Below are positions 10,201 through 18,071 of a stretch of 64,000 nucleotides of DNA, piece after piece. Made by a program: the position numbers and the translations under genes. Each line of letters opens with the position of its first letter. Positions within the stretch are counted from its first letter, which is position 1. Below the pieces are notes generated by a model. That model ran no database searches and was not told the DNA's origin. It was given only the letters and a program-made list of their open reading frames with translations. Origin of the DNA: Aquirufa lenticrescens (GTDB lineage Bacteria; Bacteroidota; Bacteroidia; Cytophagales; Spirosomataceae); the NCBI RefSeq assembly GCF_019916085.1, contig NZ_CP049834.1:1162501-1226500 (forward strand), written 5' to 3'.

Positions 10201-13200
10201 TCGATGCAACAGAACTATTCACCGCACTACATGACCCTAAAGTAATTACTGCACGGTAATAGGTGGTCGCCGTTAAATTAGTTGCTGTGATACTAGCTGT
10301 CGTACTCGCGATATCTGTTACCGTTCCGGAGAAGTTTGCCACTAAAGCTGATTGCCATTTCGTGATAGATCCTGTTTGGCCTGATAAAGTCAATACCGTA
10401 CTATTTGTACCAGCACAAACTGCAGCAGAACCCGCAATCGATCCACCCACACTCTCTTGAACCGTAATTAATATAGCCGATGTATAAACCACCACATCAG
10501 TTGCTGTGCTCACTCCGCGTCTAAAATAGGTATTCACTGAAATTGCTCCAGGGGAATAGGTCGATGAAGTAGCGCCCGAAATCGTATTAAAGGTTGTACC
10601 ATCAATACTAGACTGCCATACATAAATGAACGACCCAGTTCCTCCGCTTGCATCAGTAGCTGAGCTTAAGCTAGCCGGCGTAGCGCCAACACAAATTGTT
10701 TGATCCGCTGAAATACTTCCTGCGGTTAAGGCTGCATTTACGGTTACTGACACCGTTGCAGTCGAAGAGCAAGTGGTCGTTGAGTTAGTCCCCGTAACCG
10801 TATAAGTTGTCGTTGCAGTAGGAGATGCAGTTACCACTGCGGTATTTGTTGCGGATAAGCCCGACGAAGGTGTCCAGCTGTAAGTATTCGCTCCAGAGGC
10901 AGTCAAAGACACAGAAGATCCCGTGGTAATGGTTGCCGAAGAAGGTGAAATAGAGATAACTGGTAAAGCATTGACTAAAACTTCAACTGGATGAGTAATT
11001 GCAAATGAGGATCCAATGGTCGCTTTTCGCCTAAAATGAGTCGTGGCCGTTAATGCAAAAGGATGCGTATACGATGCTGAGGTAGCCCCCGAAATATCCG
11101 TATATGTGCCAGAATGACCATTGGTTGAAATTTGCCAAATATAAGTAGGGGACCCTACTCCTGCGTCTGCTGTACTCGTTATTGTTGCTGCAGTATTTCC
11201 GTAGCATATCGATTGATCAGGGCTTAATGTGCCAGGCGTTATATCGGTAACACTTAACACAAATGGTACAACGGCTGATGTACAACCCGTCGTACTATTC
11301 TTTACCGTTAAGTTAAAATCATAACTATTTTGAGCACTAGCCGGAATCGAAATAGTTAATGGACTCGTTGTAATAGATGCATTTGAAACCGCGACAAAAT
11401 TCGCCATGGCTGTAGTCCCCGCAGTTAATGAGTATTGATCTGCACCTGCACTTAAATTAGCATAAGGAAGCGAAAAGCTTGTTGCAGATGTCGTCACATC
11501 TGGAATGACATTGACAGAAACCGTAGGCAAAGGATTCACAGTAACGGTTGCTACCGAACTATTTACTGCAGTACAAGATCCTAGCTTAACCACTGCGCGA
11601 TAATAAGTAGTTGATGTTAGGTTTGTTGCTGTTATACTTGCCGTCGTACTGGCAATATCTGTAACCGAAGAGAAATTAGAGGTTAGTGATGATTGCCACT
11701 TTGTGATAGATCCTATTTCGCCAGATAAAGTTAAAATAGTGCTGTTCGTTCCGGCACAAACTGCCGCAGAGCCTGAGATCGATCCGCCTACACTGCTTGT
11801 CACTGAGGCATTCCCAGTTGCTAAATTTTGTGTTATGGCATCCGTAGATGTGATAGCAATATTTCCAGATTGTCCATCAATGGCTGTAGATGCCAAACGT
11901 ACATATATTAACCTTGCACTTACGGTTCCAGAGGATGGTGCAATGCTAATAGTAGATGAATAGGTCCCCCCTGCACTCGTTGCTATTTCATATCCAGTCG
12001 GAGCTGTTAAGATTAAATTTGCCGTTAAATATTGAGCACTCACTGTAAATGTCTGGGATGCAGATGCCGTACCTAAACAAGAATTAAATGCAGTTAAAGA
12101 ACCCGATGTTGTAATGGTTGGAATAACAACAGTAACTAATTTAGAAACCGTTTTATCACACACTATATAAGTGATGGTACTTGAACCAGCATTCACACCG
12201 GTAACCACTCCGGTTGTTGGATTAACCGTCGCAATATTAGTTGCTGCAGAAGACCAAGATCCACCCGTTAATCCATTTGTATAGTTTGTCGTTAAACCTT
12301 TATTTAAAATAGATTCGCCAGAAATTTCTGGGATTAAGCCAGGGACAAAATTGGATGTGTTACCAGACATGGCAAAACCTTGTAATGTTCCATTAATATT
12401 GGCAACATTTGTTCTATTGGTGATAATATCATTAATCGAATTCGTACCATTTAGGACTCCTTGGTTAAAATTATAATAGGCAACCAAACCTGTTTCATTT
12501 CCAGCTAATTCAGTTAAATAGGAATTTTGAATTTGAGTTAAATTTCGAGCAATATTCCAAATGCGAACTTCATCCATTTTACCTTTAAAGAAACTCACTT
12601 TTGACGTAGTACCACCAACAGTATTATCGGTTGCTCCTATATATACTTTTACTGCTGAAACACTTGAAGCTACGCTTTCTGCTGTATTTACAGAATTACT
12701 CAATACACCATCTACATAGATTTTCATACTCGTGCCATCAAACACTCCAACTACATGGTGCCATTCATTAATCGGAATACTATTTGAACCTACAATACTC
12801 CAAGGAGATGCCTCTCTCGCAAAAACAGGTTTGCCGTCGCTATTAATGAATAAACGATAATTACTGTTTACACCACCGTTATTTTTTGAAATTATATCGG
12901 CTGAATTCGCATTGGTTTCTCTATTTATCCATGCTTCAAGTGTAAAACTTGTAGTACCGGTAAAAGCTAAATTAGCATTGCTTCCTACATTGTCCAGTAC
13001 CACATAATCGTTAGTACCATCAAAATGCATAGCATTATCCGTATTAGTGGTTACAGTCAATGTCTTACTTGTTGCACCGGTAGATGTGACAGAAAGTACA
13101 TCTGAAGCCACTGTTGTTGAGTTAGTAGTTAATTTAACATAAACAGTCGTAGTGGTAACCGCATTTGAAACTTGACTAATTGTTACGGAGCTTTGATAGC

Positions 13201-14224
13201 CAGTATTTTGACTTGTGGAAACCTGAACTCCAGTAGGGGCAGTAACAACAATGCCCGCTGTTAAATTAGACCCTGAAATGGTAAACGTTTGAGGACTAAC
13301 GGTACAGCCTGAACAGGTTGAAAATGTTTTTAAAGTTCCTGAAGTGGTAATTAATGGTGATGGCAAAATAGTACCTATTCCATATGCACCATCACTATTC
13401 AACACATTACTACCAGCAATGGCTCCAGTATTTAAATTAAAAGTTCTATTAGAAGCTGCGCCAGCGTTCAAAATAGGGACCCTAATTTGAATACTTGTTG
13501 CTCCTTGCGCTATTGAAACTGAACTTGAAATGTTTACCCAAGCACTCCCATTATAATACTGCATACTACTTGTGTAATCAGTATTAAGTGTAGCAGTTAC
13601 AGCCGTTAAAGATGGAGTAAATGTAGAATTTGCATTCGCTGCACTGGAAAGGCTAACCGTAAAAACTGCATAGGAATCTGTATTATTGACAGTTACATCA
13701 TTTACAGTAATTTTTGGTTGGCTATTTTGCGCTGTTAGAACAGCATCCATAGCAGCTAAAATTGGATCCGATGACGTGGAAACGTTAGTATTCGAACTAT
13801 AAGAAGTTACACCTGGTATTACTAATAAATAGGCTTCGTTTGTATTGGTATAAAAATACAACCCTACCGTTGTACTTCCATTCTTATCTTGTCTAGATAC
13901 TTGACCGGTTATTGATTGTTTAACTCCGGAAGAATTGACATAAGTTAAGACACCTGCAACATTGTTGCCTGTTAATCTAAAAGTTACATCTGCAGGATCT
14001 AAAGAGGTAAAAGTAAATCCAGAACCTGTTATAAATTGAATATTGGAAATACTACTTGTTTGCTCTGCATAAGAACTACCGGTTCCTTTATACACATCAT
14101 TAAAGAAAATTCTTGCGGCATTTGCTTTTTCTGAAGAAAAGATAAATGAAACTAGCAATAATAGAATAAAGGATGATTTATGAATAGACTTTGAAAAGCC
14201 TTTCCATTGATTGAAAATCGACAT
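7295..14224 (-). CDS. Giant T9SS type B secreted repeat protein, 2309 aa (module A, first gene)
   Basis: Signal peptide at 1-36, ending KANA. Residues about 395-590 form a LamG/concanavalin-like domain (MHFDGTNDYVVLDN, FTLEAWINRE, WHHVVGVFDG, GLVAYYNFNQG). A BIG2-like segment follows (IATVNPTTGVVTGVNAG), then repeated Ig/PKD-like modules with GSAAVCAGTNST and ANTYSWTPSSGLSA, the pair being present twice. Residues about 1420-1840 are tandem 78-aa units, each with two DCDGDG calcium loops. After a cadherin-like domain (SNDVVTVGNSGTVTINILTN) comes a second TSP3 block. The C-terminal 85 residues are the type B T9SS signal (QGISPNGDGKNDRLVF, LPDGTYYYILDF). Predicted to be exported by T9SS and displayed as a surface adhesin or fibre. 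LamG suggests glycan or protein binding. The ligand cannot be named. Confidence 0.9.
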   Translation of the reverse strand: MSIFNQWKGFSKSIHKSSFILLLLVSFIFSSEKANAARIFFNDVYKGTGSSYAEQTSSISNIQFITGSGFTFTSLDPADVTFRLTGNNVAGVLTYVNSSGVKQSITGQVSRQDKNGSTTVGLYFYTNTNEAYLLVIPGVTSYSSNTNVSTSSDPILAAMDAVLTAQNSQPKITVNDVTVNNTDSYAVFTVSLSSAANANSTFTPSLTAVTATLNTDYTSSMQYYNGSAWVNISSSVSIAQGATSIQIRVPILNAGAASNRTFNLNTGAIAGSNVLNSDGAYGIGTILPSPLITTSGTLKTFSTCSGCTVSPQTFTISGSNLTAGIVVTAPTGVQVSTSQNTGYQSSVTISQVSNAVTTTTVYVKLTTNSTTVASDVLSVTSTGATSKTLTVTTNTDNAMHFDGTNDYVVLDNVGSNANLAFTGTTSFTLEAWINRETNANSADIISKNNGGVNSNYRLFINSDGKPVFAREASPWSIVGSNSIPINEWHHVVGVFDGTSMKIYVDGVLSNSVNTAESVASSVSAVKVYIGATDNTVGGTTSKVSFFKGKMDEVRIWNIARNLTQIQNSYLTELAGNETGLVAYYNFNQGVLNGTNSINDIITNRTNVANINGTLQGFAMSGNTSNFVPGLIPEISGESILNKGLTTNYTNGLTGGSWSSAATNIATVNPTTGVVTGVNAGSSTITYIVCDKTVSKLVTVVIPTITTSGSLTAFNSCLGTASASQTFTVSAQYLTANLILTAPTGYEIATSAGGTYSSTISIAPSSGTVSARLIYVRLASTAIDGQSGNIAITSTDAITQNLATGNASVTSSVGGSISGSAAVCAGTNSTILTLSGEIGSITKWQSSLTSNFSSVTDIASTTASITATNLTSTTYYRAVVKLGSCTAVNSSVATVTVNPLPTVSVNVIPDVTTSATSFSLPYANLSAGADQYSLTAGTTAMANFVAVSNASITTSPLTISIPASAQNSYDFNLTVKNSTTGCTSAVVPFVLSVTDITPGTLSPDQSICYGNTAATITSTADAGVGSPTYIWQISTNGHSGTYTDISGATSASYTHPFALTATTHFRRKATIGSSFAITHPVEVLVNALPVISISPSSATITTGSSVSLTASGANTYSWTPSSGLSATNTAVVTASPTATTTYTVTGTNSTTTCSSTATVSVTVNAALTAGSISADQTICVGATPASLSSATDASGGTGSFIYVWQSSIDGTTFNTISGATSSTYSPGAISVNTYFRRGVSTATDVVVYTSAILITVQESVGGSIAGSAAVCAGTNSTVLTLSGQTGSITKWQSALVANFSGTVTDIASTTASITATNLTATTYYRAVITLGSCSAVNSSVASMTVNALPVISVSPSAPSITSGSSVSLTASGANTYSWTPSTGLSAMNTAVVTASPTVTTTYTITGTSNTSCSGTTSVTVTVTSAAPADTDGDGVTDAQEVIDGTDPNDVCSYLVASQTLTPTSAWSTADCDGDGTPNGTDTAPKDPCVHAAGATPVTTNAIWRAADCDGDGVTNGKETDDGTDPNDGCSYVAASKTLTPSSAWNSTDCDGDGTPNGTDTDPKDPCVHAAGATPVTTNAIWRAADCDGDGVTNGKETDDGTDPNDGCSYVAASKTDTDPKDPCVHAAGATPVTTNAIWRAADCDGDGVTNGKETDDGTDPNDGCSYVAASKTLTPSSAWNSTDCDGDGTPNGTDMDPKDPCVHAAGATPVTTNAIWRAADCDGDGVTNGKETDDGTDPNDGCSYVAASKTLTPSTAWNALDCDGDGTPNGTDTDPKDPCVHAAGATPVTTNAIWRAADCDGDGVTNGKETDDGTDPRSGCSFTAASKTLTPTMNWGALDCDNDGNPNATDPNKDTPVASNDVVTVGNSGTVTINILTNDDFLPGPNTIIVRQATPNEGTARGTVTFNPLTGEMTYKRAPFESGLVTMGYRVSYKIGNTEVFSTAFVTIMACDLQDPLADCDGDGELNGTDLAPTDPCVYEPTRQVKANVSDDWKALDCDGDGVTNGTELADGTSAADACSFKAGSITLAPSAAWLLLDCDSDGITNKVEGTQDFDGDGIPNCLDTDSDGDSITDKLETTVDTDKDGKPDYLDLDSDNDGILDSIENKVCTGTGILCDTDADGMPNFRDLDSDADQISDVIEASGSDYNKDGIADGNIDEKGIPSSANKGLTPPDTDRDGKLDPYDVDSDGDGILDYDEEFNEDADFADCDKDGIVNRLDPDECEIFAPQGISPNGDGKNDRLVFKGLFLRKIPNHLSIFNRWGTLVFEMESYDNSFTGTLLPDGTYYYILDFFGKKPVISNYLSVDRTIK
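8730..9925 (-). repeat. In-gene tandem repeat, 234-bp unit, with one 171-bp unit
   Basis: The register point corresponding to the sequence at 8793 recurs at 9027, 9261, 9432, 9666 and (degenerate) 9900. Spacings are 234, 234, 171, 234 and 234 bp. Each 234-bp unit encodes 78 aa with two DCDGDG loops. The 171-bp unit lacks exactly 63 bp (21 codons), so the frame is kept and SKT joins directly to DTDPKD. The 9261, 9432 and 9666 copies look almost identical at DNA level, which suggests recent duplication and contraction. Confidence 0.9.
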
Positions 14225-14319
14225 ATTTATAAAATTTAGAACACGGGGTTAACTCCGTTATTATAATCGTGAGACAAACGCTTAATAAACGAATGACTCA
14301 AAATTTCATTTACTCGAAT

Positions 14320-14327
14320 CAAAAGTA
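14320..14327 (-). promoter_or_regulatory. Candidate -7 element (TACTTTTG) for module A
   Basis: On the minus strand this reads TACTTTTG, a match to the Bacteroidota -7 consensus TAnnTTTG. It lies about 95 bp upstream of the giant gene's ATG, in the only intergenic space before module A. No convincing -33 TTG at the usual spacing was found, so this is tentative. Confidence 0.3.
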
Positions 14328-14366
14328 CGTCAATTAGAAATCAATCGACGAAAACCCTAATGAGTA

Positions 14367-14382
14367 ATTAGTCCAAAAAAAA
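14367..14382. promoter_or_regulatory. TTAGTCCAAAAAAAAA motif between module A and its divergent AraC gene
   Basis: TTAGTCCAAAAAAAAA is the inverted form of TTTTTTTGGACTA found before the AraC gene at 3826. It lies about 70-85 bp upstream of the AraC start at 14451 and about 145 bp upstream of the giant gene, so it could act on either. GGAC occurs again at 14385-14388 in CCGGACAC. Candidate operator (inference). Confidence 0.45.
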
Positions 14383-14450
14383 ACCGGACACCTTTACTCT
14401 TGGGAATTGAAGATTTTTTGTGGAAATTTAAATGTGTTCTAAATAAGTTT

Positions 14451-15578
14451 ATGCTTTACTACTTTGCACTACTTTCGGTATTGTTAGCTTTAATACTGTC
14501 CATTTATAATTGGAGAGTGAATAAAAACACGTTTTACATTAGCGGAATTTTAGTTATTCTCTCTGCTCACGGACTTACCCACTTTTTTACTGATCCGTCT
14601 CAAAGTGATTTTTCATTGGCCCTATTTTATGGGAACTTAACTCCGTTTTGGTTATTGCCCGGCCCATTACTTTATTTTTATTTTAGATCTGTCTTCTTTC
14701 CTGGAAGACCTAAATGGACAACAATAGACCTCTTACATTTCATTCCTTTTGCCGTTCAGCTAATCAATATTTTCCCCTATTTGATAAGTCCTTTTGACTA
14801 TAAATTACAAGTAGCACACGCCATTCACTTAGATCTAAATAACTTACAAAAAGTACGTATTTATTCGTTTTGTTCTTTTAGTGCCTCTTTATTAAGCCGA
14901 CCCATTATTATGTTAGCCTACCTAGTTTGGTGCTCCTTATTAATGCTTCGACAGAAAAGCTCATTAAGTAAATCAAAACATAATTGGCTAGTGTTCTTCC
15001 TAGGCGGTCTTCTAATACCTACTATTGCCTACCTATATATTGCATTAAAGTTGTTTAATGCGCCTATACCACGCATTTCGATAGATAATTATTCCACTTA
15101 CTTTATCTCCGGAATAGCTTACATAGCATTACCTATCATTTTAATTACGCTATTCCCTGAAGTGCTTTTTGGCATAAAACCACTAAATCTAAAACACGCT
15201 GAGGAGGGCTCGAAAGTAATTAAGGAGGACAATGACTATTATCTCGAATTAACCAAAAAAATAGATCAATATTGTCATAAAGAAAAGCCCTACCTGCAGC
15301 CATCATTTGAGATAGCTAATTTAGCTAAAGCCATGCAAGTGCCACAAAAACAAATCTCAAACGCCTGCAAAATTGCCTACAATAAAAAATTTACCGAAAT
15401 CCGTAATCACATGCGTGTAGAACATGCGAAACAATTGCTACAAAATGGGCTTACAAACAATAATACCATTGAAGCGATAGGAGCATATTCAGGATTCAAA
15501 TCAAGATCTACCTTCTATGAAGCTTTCAAAGCCGAAACAGGAATGACCCCTAGCCAATATTTGGAAAAATTAGCTTAA
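14451..15578 (+). CDS. Membrane-embedded AraC-family regulator, paralogue of the one at 3826
   Basis: 375 aa from the ATG at 14451. The frame can be extended to a TTG at 14400, but alignment with the paralogue (MLYYFALLSVLLALILSIYN against MILYISLFSIITSAIIAIYN) supports the internal ATG. It has about seven hydrophobic helices, then a cytoplasmic AraC HTH domain ending FKAETGMTPSQYLEKLA. The HTH second helix region (NTIEAIGAYSGFKSRSTFYE) matches the paralogue closely, which suggests related DNA sites. It diverges from module A across about 230 bp and heads a plus-strand operon with the gene 24 bp downstream. Likely controller of module A (inference from position only). Confidence 0.85.
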   Translation: MLYYFALLSVLLALILSIYNWRVNKNTFYISGILVILSAHGLTHFFTDPSQSDFSLALFYGNLTPFWLLPGPLLYFYFRSVFFPGRPKWTTIDLLHFIPFAVQLINIFPYLISPFDYKLQVAHAIHLDLNNLQKVRIYSFCSFSASLLSRPIIMLAYLVWCSLLMLRQKSSLSKSKHNWLVFFLGGLLIPTIAYLYIALKLFNAPIPRISIDNYSTYFISGIAYIALPIILITLFPEVLFGIKPLNLKHAEEGSKVIKEDNDYYLELTKKIDQYCHKEKPYLQPSFEIANLAKAMQVPQKQISNACKIAYNKKFTEIRNHMRVEHAKQLLQNGLTNNNTIEAIGAYSGFKSRSTFYEAFKAETGMTPSQYLEKLA

Positions 15579-15602
15579 TTTTAGCTCTGACTCTGGAGCT
15601 AC

Positions 15603-16985
15603 ATGAAAAAATTCATCTTCTTTCTTCTACTGATTTCTGCAACTATTATTAAGGCAGACAATCTCCGCCTATCCTATCTAGGAGAAGCAAACATTTCCTA
15701 TACAAAACCATATATCTATTTAATTGAAAAAAATTATTACAAAACCATCAAGATTCCTGAATTAACAGAATCAGAGCCCATCTACTTTAAATTTTCAGAT
15801 TCCACATTTTATAAGAAATTTACCCCTTCCTCTTTCCAATTAAATATCATTAATAAGAAACTATATATAACCCAGAATTTAGGGGGAATTGTTTATGAAA
15901 TTCGTGGGAATGAATTAATTAGAATTGACCACTCTTTCGAGCATAAAATGCAAATTAATAGTCAGCAATTTATTCATGATAATCGCATTTTTCGTTTCGG
16001 GGGATATGGCTTCTGGTCTGCTCGGAATTTCTTCACTTATTTTGATATAAATTCCAAAGAATGGGAAAGCTATTCCCCCGTTCAAGGCGACAAAATTCCA
16101 CCTGGAATGTTCGATGTAAATCAGTTTAAAAACGGCGACGATATCACCTATTTTAATGGTATGGTAATCAATGCTTTTGACTACCTAAAATTTGAAAGAA
16201 ATCAGGATATCTGGCATTTTAATTTACGATCAAAAACGTGGGAAAATAATGGGAAAACGGCCCTGTTTTTTGGCAATAGCCCTCAAAATTTTCAATACGA
16301 AAATTATTATGTTGCTTTCAATGATGAACGTAGAATTGTACGCGTAAACTTCAATGATGAAACCTATGAAATATTTGAAAACGAGGCTGTTTCATCTAAA
16401 CTATCTCCTCAATTAAAACCATTTGTAGAAAAGGGTATCATCTATTATTTTGCGAACAATCATGCGAATGGCGAGATAGAATTAGTAGGCCTTCCTATTG
16501 AGAAATTTTTAGGAAAATCCATCTTAAAAGCTGCCTTTATAGAACGAAATCTTTGGGCCACATATTCTGCCTATATCATTGCAATCATTGCCCTACTTAT
16601 TTTCGCTTTGCTCATTTATTTCGGGTTGAAATTGCGCCCATCGAAGGCCACTAAAATCACAGACAAAGACGGCCTTCTCTACCTAGGAAAAGCAGCCATC
16701 AATTTCGACGAAACAGAATTAAAAGTCATTAAATATTTATTGAAAAACGATGACGTACCTAACTCAGAATTACTCGAATTAGTAGAGCAAAAAGGCGTCC
16801 ATTTTTCGCACAATATTCGGGTCAAAAATGATATTTTAAATCAGCTAAATTTAAAGCTTAAAGCGATTCTCCAGGTCGATGTGAACTTCATCATATTCAA
16901 AAAATCAGACACCGATTCTCGCCTTAAAGTGTATCGTTTAAATAAGCAATACTTCAAGGTGAGTGAGGAGTTTTTGAACACTTAA
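15603..16985 (+). CDS. Transmembrane one-component regulator: periplasmic sensor, one TM, winged-helix output
   Basis: 460 aa. Signal sequence ending IIKA. Residues about 20-310 are an exported domain with repeated aromatic short-strand patterns (YITQNLGGIVYEIRG, FRFGGYGFW, DIWHFNLRSKTWENNG) like a Kelch-type beta-propeller. A single TM helix spans about 321-344 (YIIAIIALLIFALLIYFGL), followed by basic RPSK. The cytoplasmic 116 residues resemble an OmpR/PhoB-type winged helix (FDETELKVIKYLL, VPNSELLELVEQ, IRVKNDILNQLN, RLKVYRLN). I read it as a membrane-spanning transcription regulator with a periplasmic sensor, although the fold assignments come from pattern only. It sits 24 bp after the AraC gene and 3 bp before the asparaginase-like gene. 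The protein at 33170 has the same topology but an AraC-type output. Confidence 0.65.
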   Translation: MKKFIFFLLLISATIIKADNLRLSYLGEANISYTKPYIYLIEKNYYKTIKIPELTESEPIYFKFSDSTFYKKFTPSSFQLNIINKKLYITQNLGGIVYEIRGNELIRIDHSFEHKMQINSQQFIHDNRIFRFGGYGFWSARNFFTYFDINSKEWESYSPVQGDKIPPGMFDVNQFKNGDDITYFNGMVINAFDYLKFERNQDIWHFNLRSKTWENNGKTALFFGNSPQNFQYENYYVAFNDERRIVRVNFNDETYEIFENEAVSSKLSPQLKPFVEKGIIYYFANNHANGEIELVGLPIEKFLGKSILKAAFIERNLWATYSAYIIAIIALLIFALLIYFGLKLRPSKATKITDKDGLLYLGKAAINFDETELKVIKYLLKNDDVPNSELLELVEQKGVHFSHNIRVKNDILNQLNLKLKAILQVDVNFIIFKKSDTDSRLKVYRLNKQYFKVSEEFLNT

Positions 16986-16988
16986 TGT

Positions 16989-17474
16989 ATGATCCAAATC
17001 TTTGTAACCGGCGGCACTTTTGACAAGGAATACAACGAACTAAATGGGTCGTTGTTCTTTAAAGATACACACTTACCGGAAATGCTCGAAAAGGGCCGGA
17101 GCAGACTCGATGTTTCGATCGATACTTTGCTCATGAAAGACAGCTTAGAGTTTAGTGACGTGGATCGCCGGTTAATTTCCTTTGCCTGCGCGTCTGCCGG
17201 CGCTAATCGCATCTTAATTACTCATGGAACAGATACGATGGTCCAAACGGCTCAATATTTGGCCGCGCAGAATTTGGCTAAAACCATCGTCCTCACCGGC
17301 GCCATGATTCCCTATAAATTTGGTAGCTCAGATGGGATGTTTAATCTGGGTAGTGCTTTGGCATTCCTCCAAATTCTAGAGCCCGGAGTCTACATTTCGA
17401 TGAATGGGAAGATTTTTGCGACGAATAACGTCCGCAAGAACCTAGAAAAAGGTGAATTCGAGACAATTAATTAA
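16989..17474 (+). CDS. One-domain asparaginase-like protein
   Basis: 161 aa, about half the length of a classical type I/II L-asparaginase, corresponding to the N-terminal domain. Visible motifs are VTGGTFD (first catalytic Thr), ITHGTDTM (second Thr-Asp pair), VLTGAMIPYKFGSSDG, and NGKIFATNNVRKN, whose Lys aligns with the catalytic Lys of the family. The C-terminal domain, which in the E. coli tetramer completes the neighbouring active site, is absent. The stop falls naturally after this lysine region with no sign of frameshift, and short one-domain relatives are known in bacteria. Activity on asparagine is plausible but not assured. The start is 3 bp after the upstream regulator's stop, so it is in the same operon. 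Confidence 0.8.
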   Translation: MIQIFVTGGTFDKEYNELNGSLFFKDTHLPEMLEKGRSRLDVSIDTLLMKDSLEFSDVDRRLISFACASAGANRILITHGTDTMVQTAQYLAAQNLAKTIVLTGAMIPYKFGSSDGMFNLGSALAFLQILEPGVYISMNGKIFATNNVRKNLEKGEFETIN

Positions 17475-17505
17475 TACCTTGCATCTACATAAAACCCTGT
17501 TAATC

Positions 17506-18006
17506 ATGAAGAACAAAATCATCGTTGGATTAATCGTTGTATTAATCGCCATCCAATTCGTTCCTACGGAAAAGAACCTTTCGAACGACAACACTTACGC
17601 TATCGAAACGAAGTATGAGGTTCCTGCAGACGTTAAGGTCTTGCTAGAAAATGCCTGCAACGATTGCCATTCAAATAAATCTACCTACCCTTGGTACAGT
17701 TCGGTTCAGCCGGTGGGATTTTGGTTAGATCACCATGTGAATGATGGTAAAAAGCACTTGAATTTCGCGACGTTCACGAAGATGCCTATCGCGGTGCAAA
17801 ACCACAAATTGGAAGAAACGATCGAACAAGTAGAGTCTGGCGAGATGCCTATGCCGTCTTACACGTATTTTGGTTTACATAGTAATGCCAAATTATCAGA
17901 GGCAGACCGCTCTAAAATCATCAACTGGGCTAAGTCTCAAATGGCGATGTTGAAATCAAGCTATCCGGCGGATAGTTTGAAGATGAAGCCAAGACCGCGC
18001 GGCTAA
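17506..18006 (+). CDS. Haem-binding-domain protein (CxxCH), membrane-anchored or secreted
   Basis: 166 aa from the ATG at 17506. An upstream in-frame ATG at 17452 overlaps the asparaginase gene and gives no export signal, so I prefer the internal start, which gives MKNKIIVGLIVVLIAIQF (signal anchor or signal peptide). Residues about 45-55 contain CNDCHSN, a single CxxCH c-type haem motif, followed by TYPWYSSVQPVGFWLDHHVNDGKKHLNF, split by conserved Trp and His residues typical of the Bacteroidota 'haem-binding domain' family. The conserved EMPMPSY further supports this. It probably acts in the periplasm. It is the last gene of the plus-strand run that begins at 14451, 31 bp after the asparaginase-like gene. 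Confidence 0.8.
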   Translation: MKNKIIVGLIVVLIAIQFVPTEKNLSNDNTYAIETKYEVPADVKVLLENACNDCHSNKSTYPWYSSVQPVGFWLDHHVNDGKKHLNFATFTKMPIAVQNHKLEETIEQVESGEMPMPSYTYFGLHSNAKLSEADRSKIINWAKSQMAMLKSSYPADSLKMKPRPRG

Positions 18007-18071
18007 GCGCTGCTGCGCTGCGCAGTCGAACAGTCGCCTACGGCTTAGTCAGCGCTGCTGCGCAGCGATTA
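18003..18071. repeat. Modular hairpin repeat, locus HR1
   Basis: Short space between the convergent haem-protein and alcohol dehydrogenase genes, overlapping both stop codons. On the minus strand it reads as hairpins (CGCTGC-GCA-GCAGCG; GCC-GTA-GGC) joined by GACTAAG and CGACT linkers. The GACTAAGCCGTAGGCGACT segment matches HR3 (36321-36338, GACTAAGCCGCAGGCGACT) except in the loop, so this is the same family as the loci at 19355 and 36302, in opposite orientation. It may also end transcription from both genes. Confidence 0.7.

Noticed and set aside
14400-14450. TTG-initiated extension of the second AraC gene
   Set aside because: The paralogue at 3826 begins at the position of the internal ATG; the extension lies in the probable promoter region.
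16989-17474. Asparaginase-like gene as a frameshifted pseudogene
   Set aside because: No remnant of the C-terminal domain follows: the next gene starts 31 bp later and is unrelated. One-domain relatives exist, so a natural short form is more likely.
17452-17505. Upstream start for the haem-binding protein
   Set aside because: It overlaps the asparaginase gene and would place the membrane segment away from the N-terminus.
18003-18071. Hairpin-rich spacer as a tRNA or structured riboswitch
   Set aside because: No cloverleaf or known aptamer pattern; it matches the two other hairpin repeat loci and lies between convergent stop codons.
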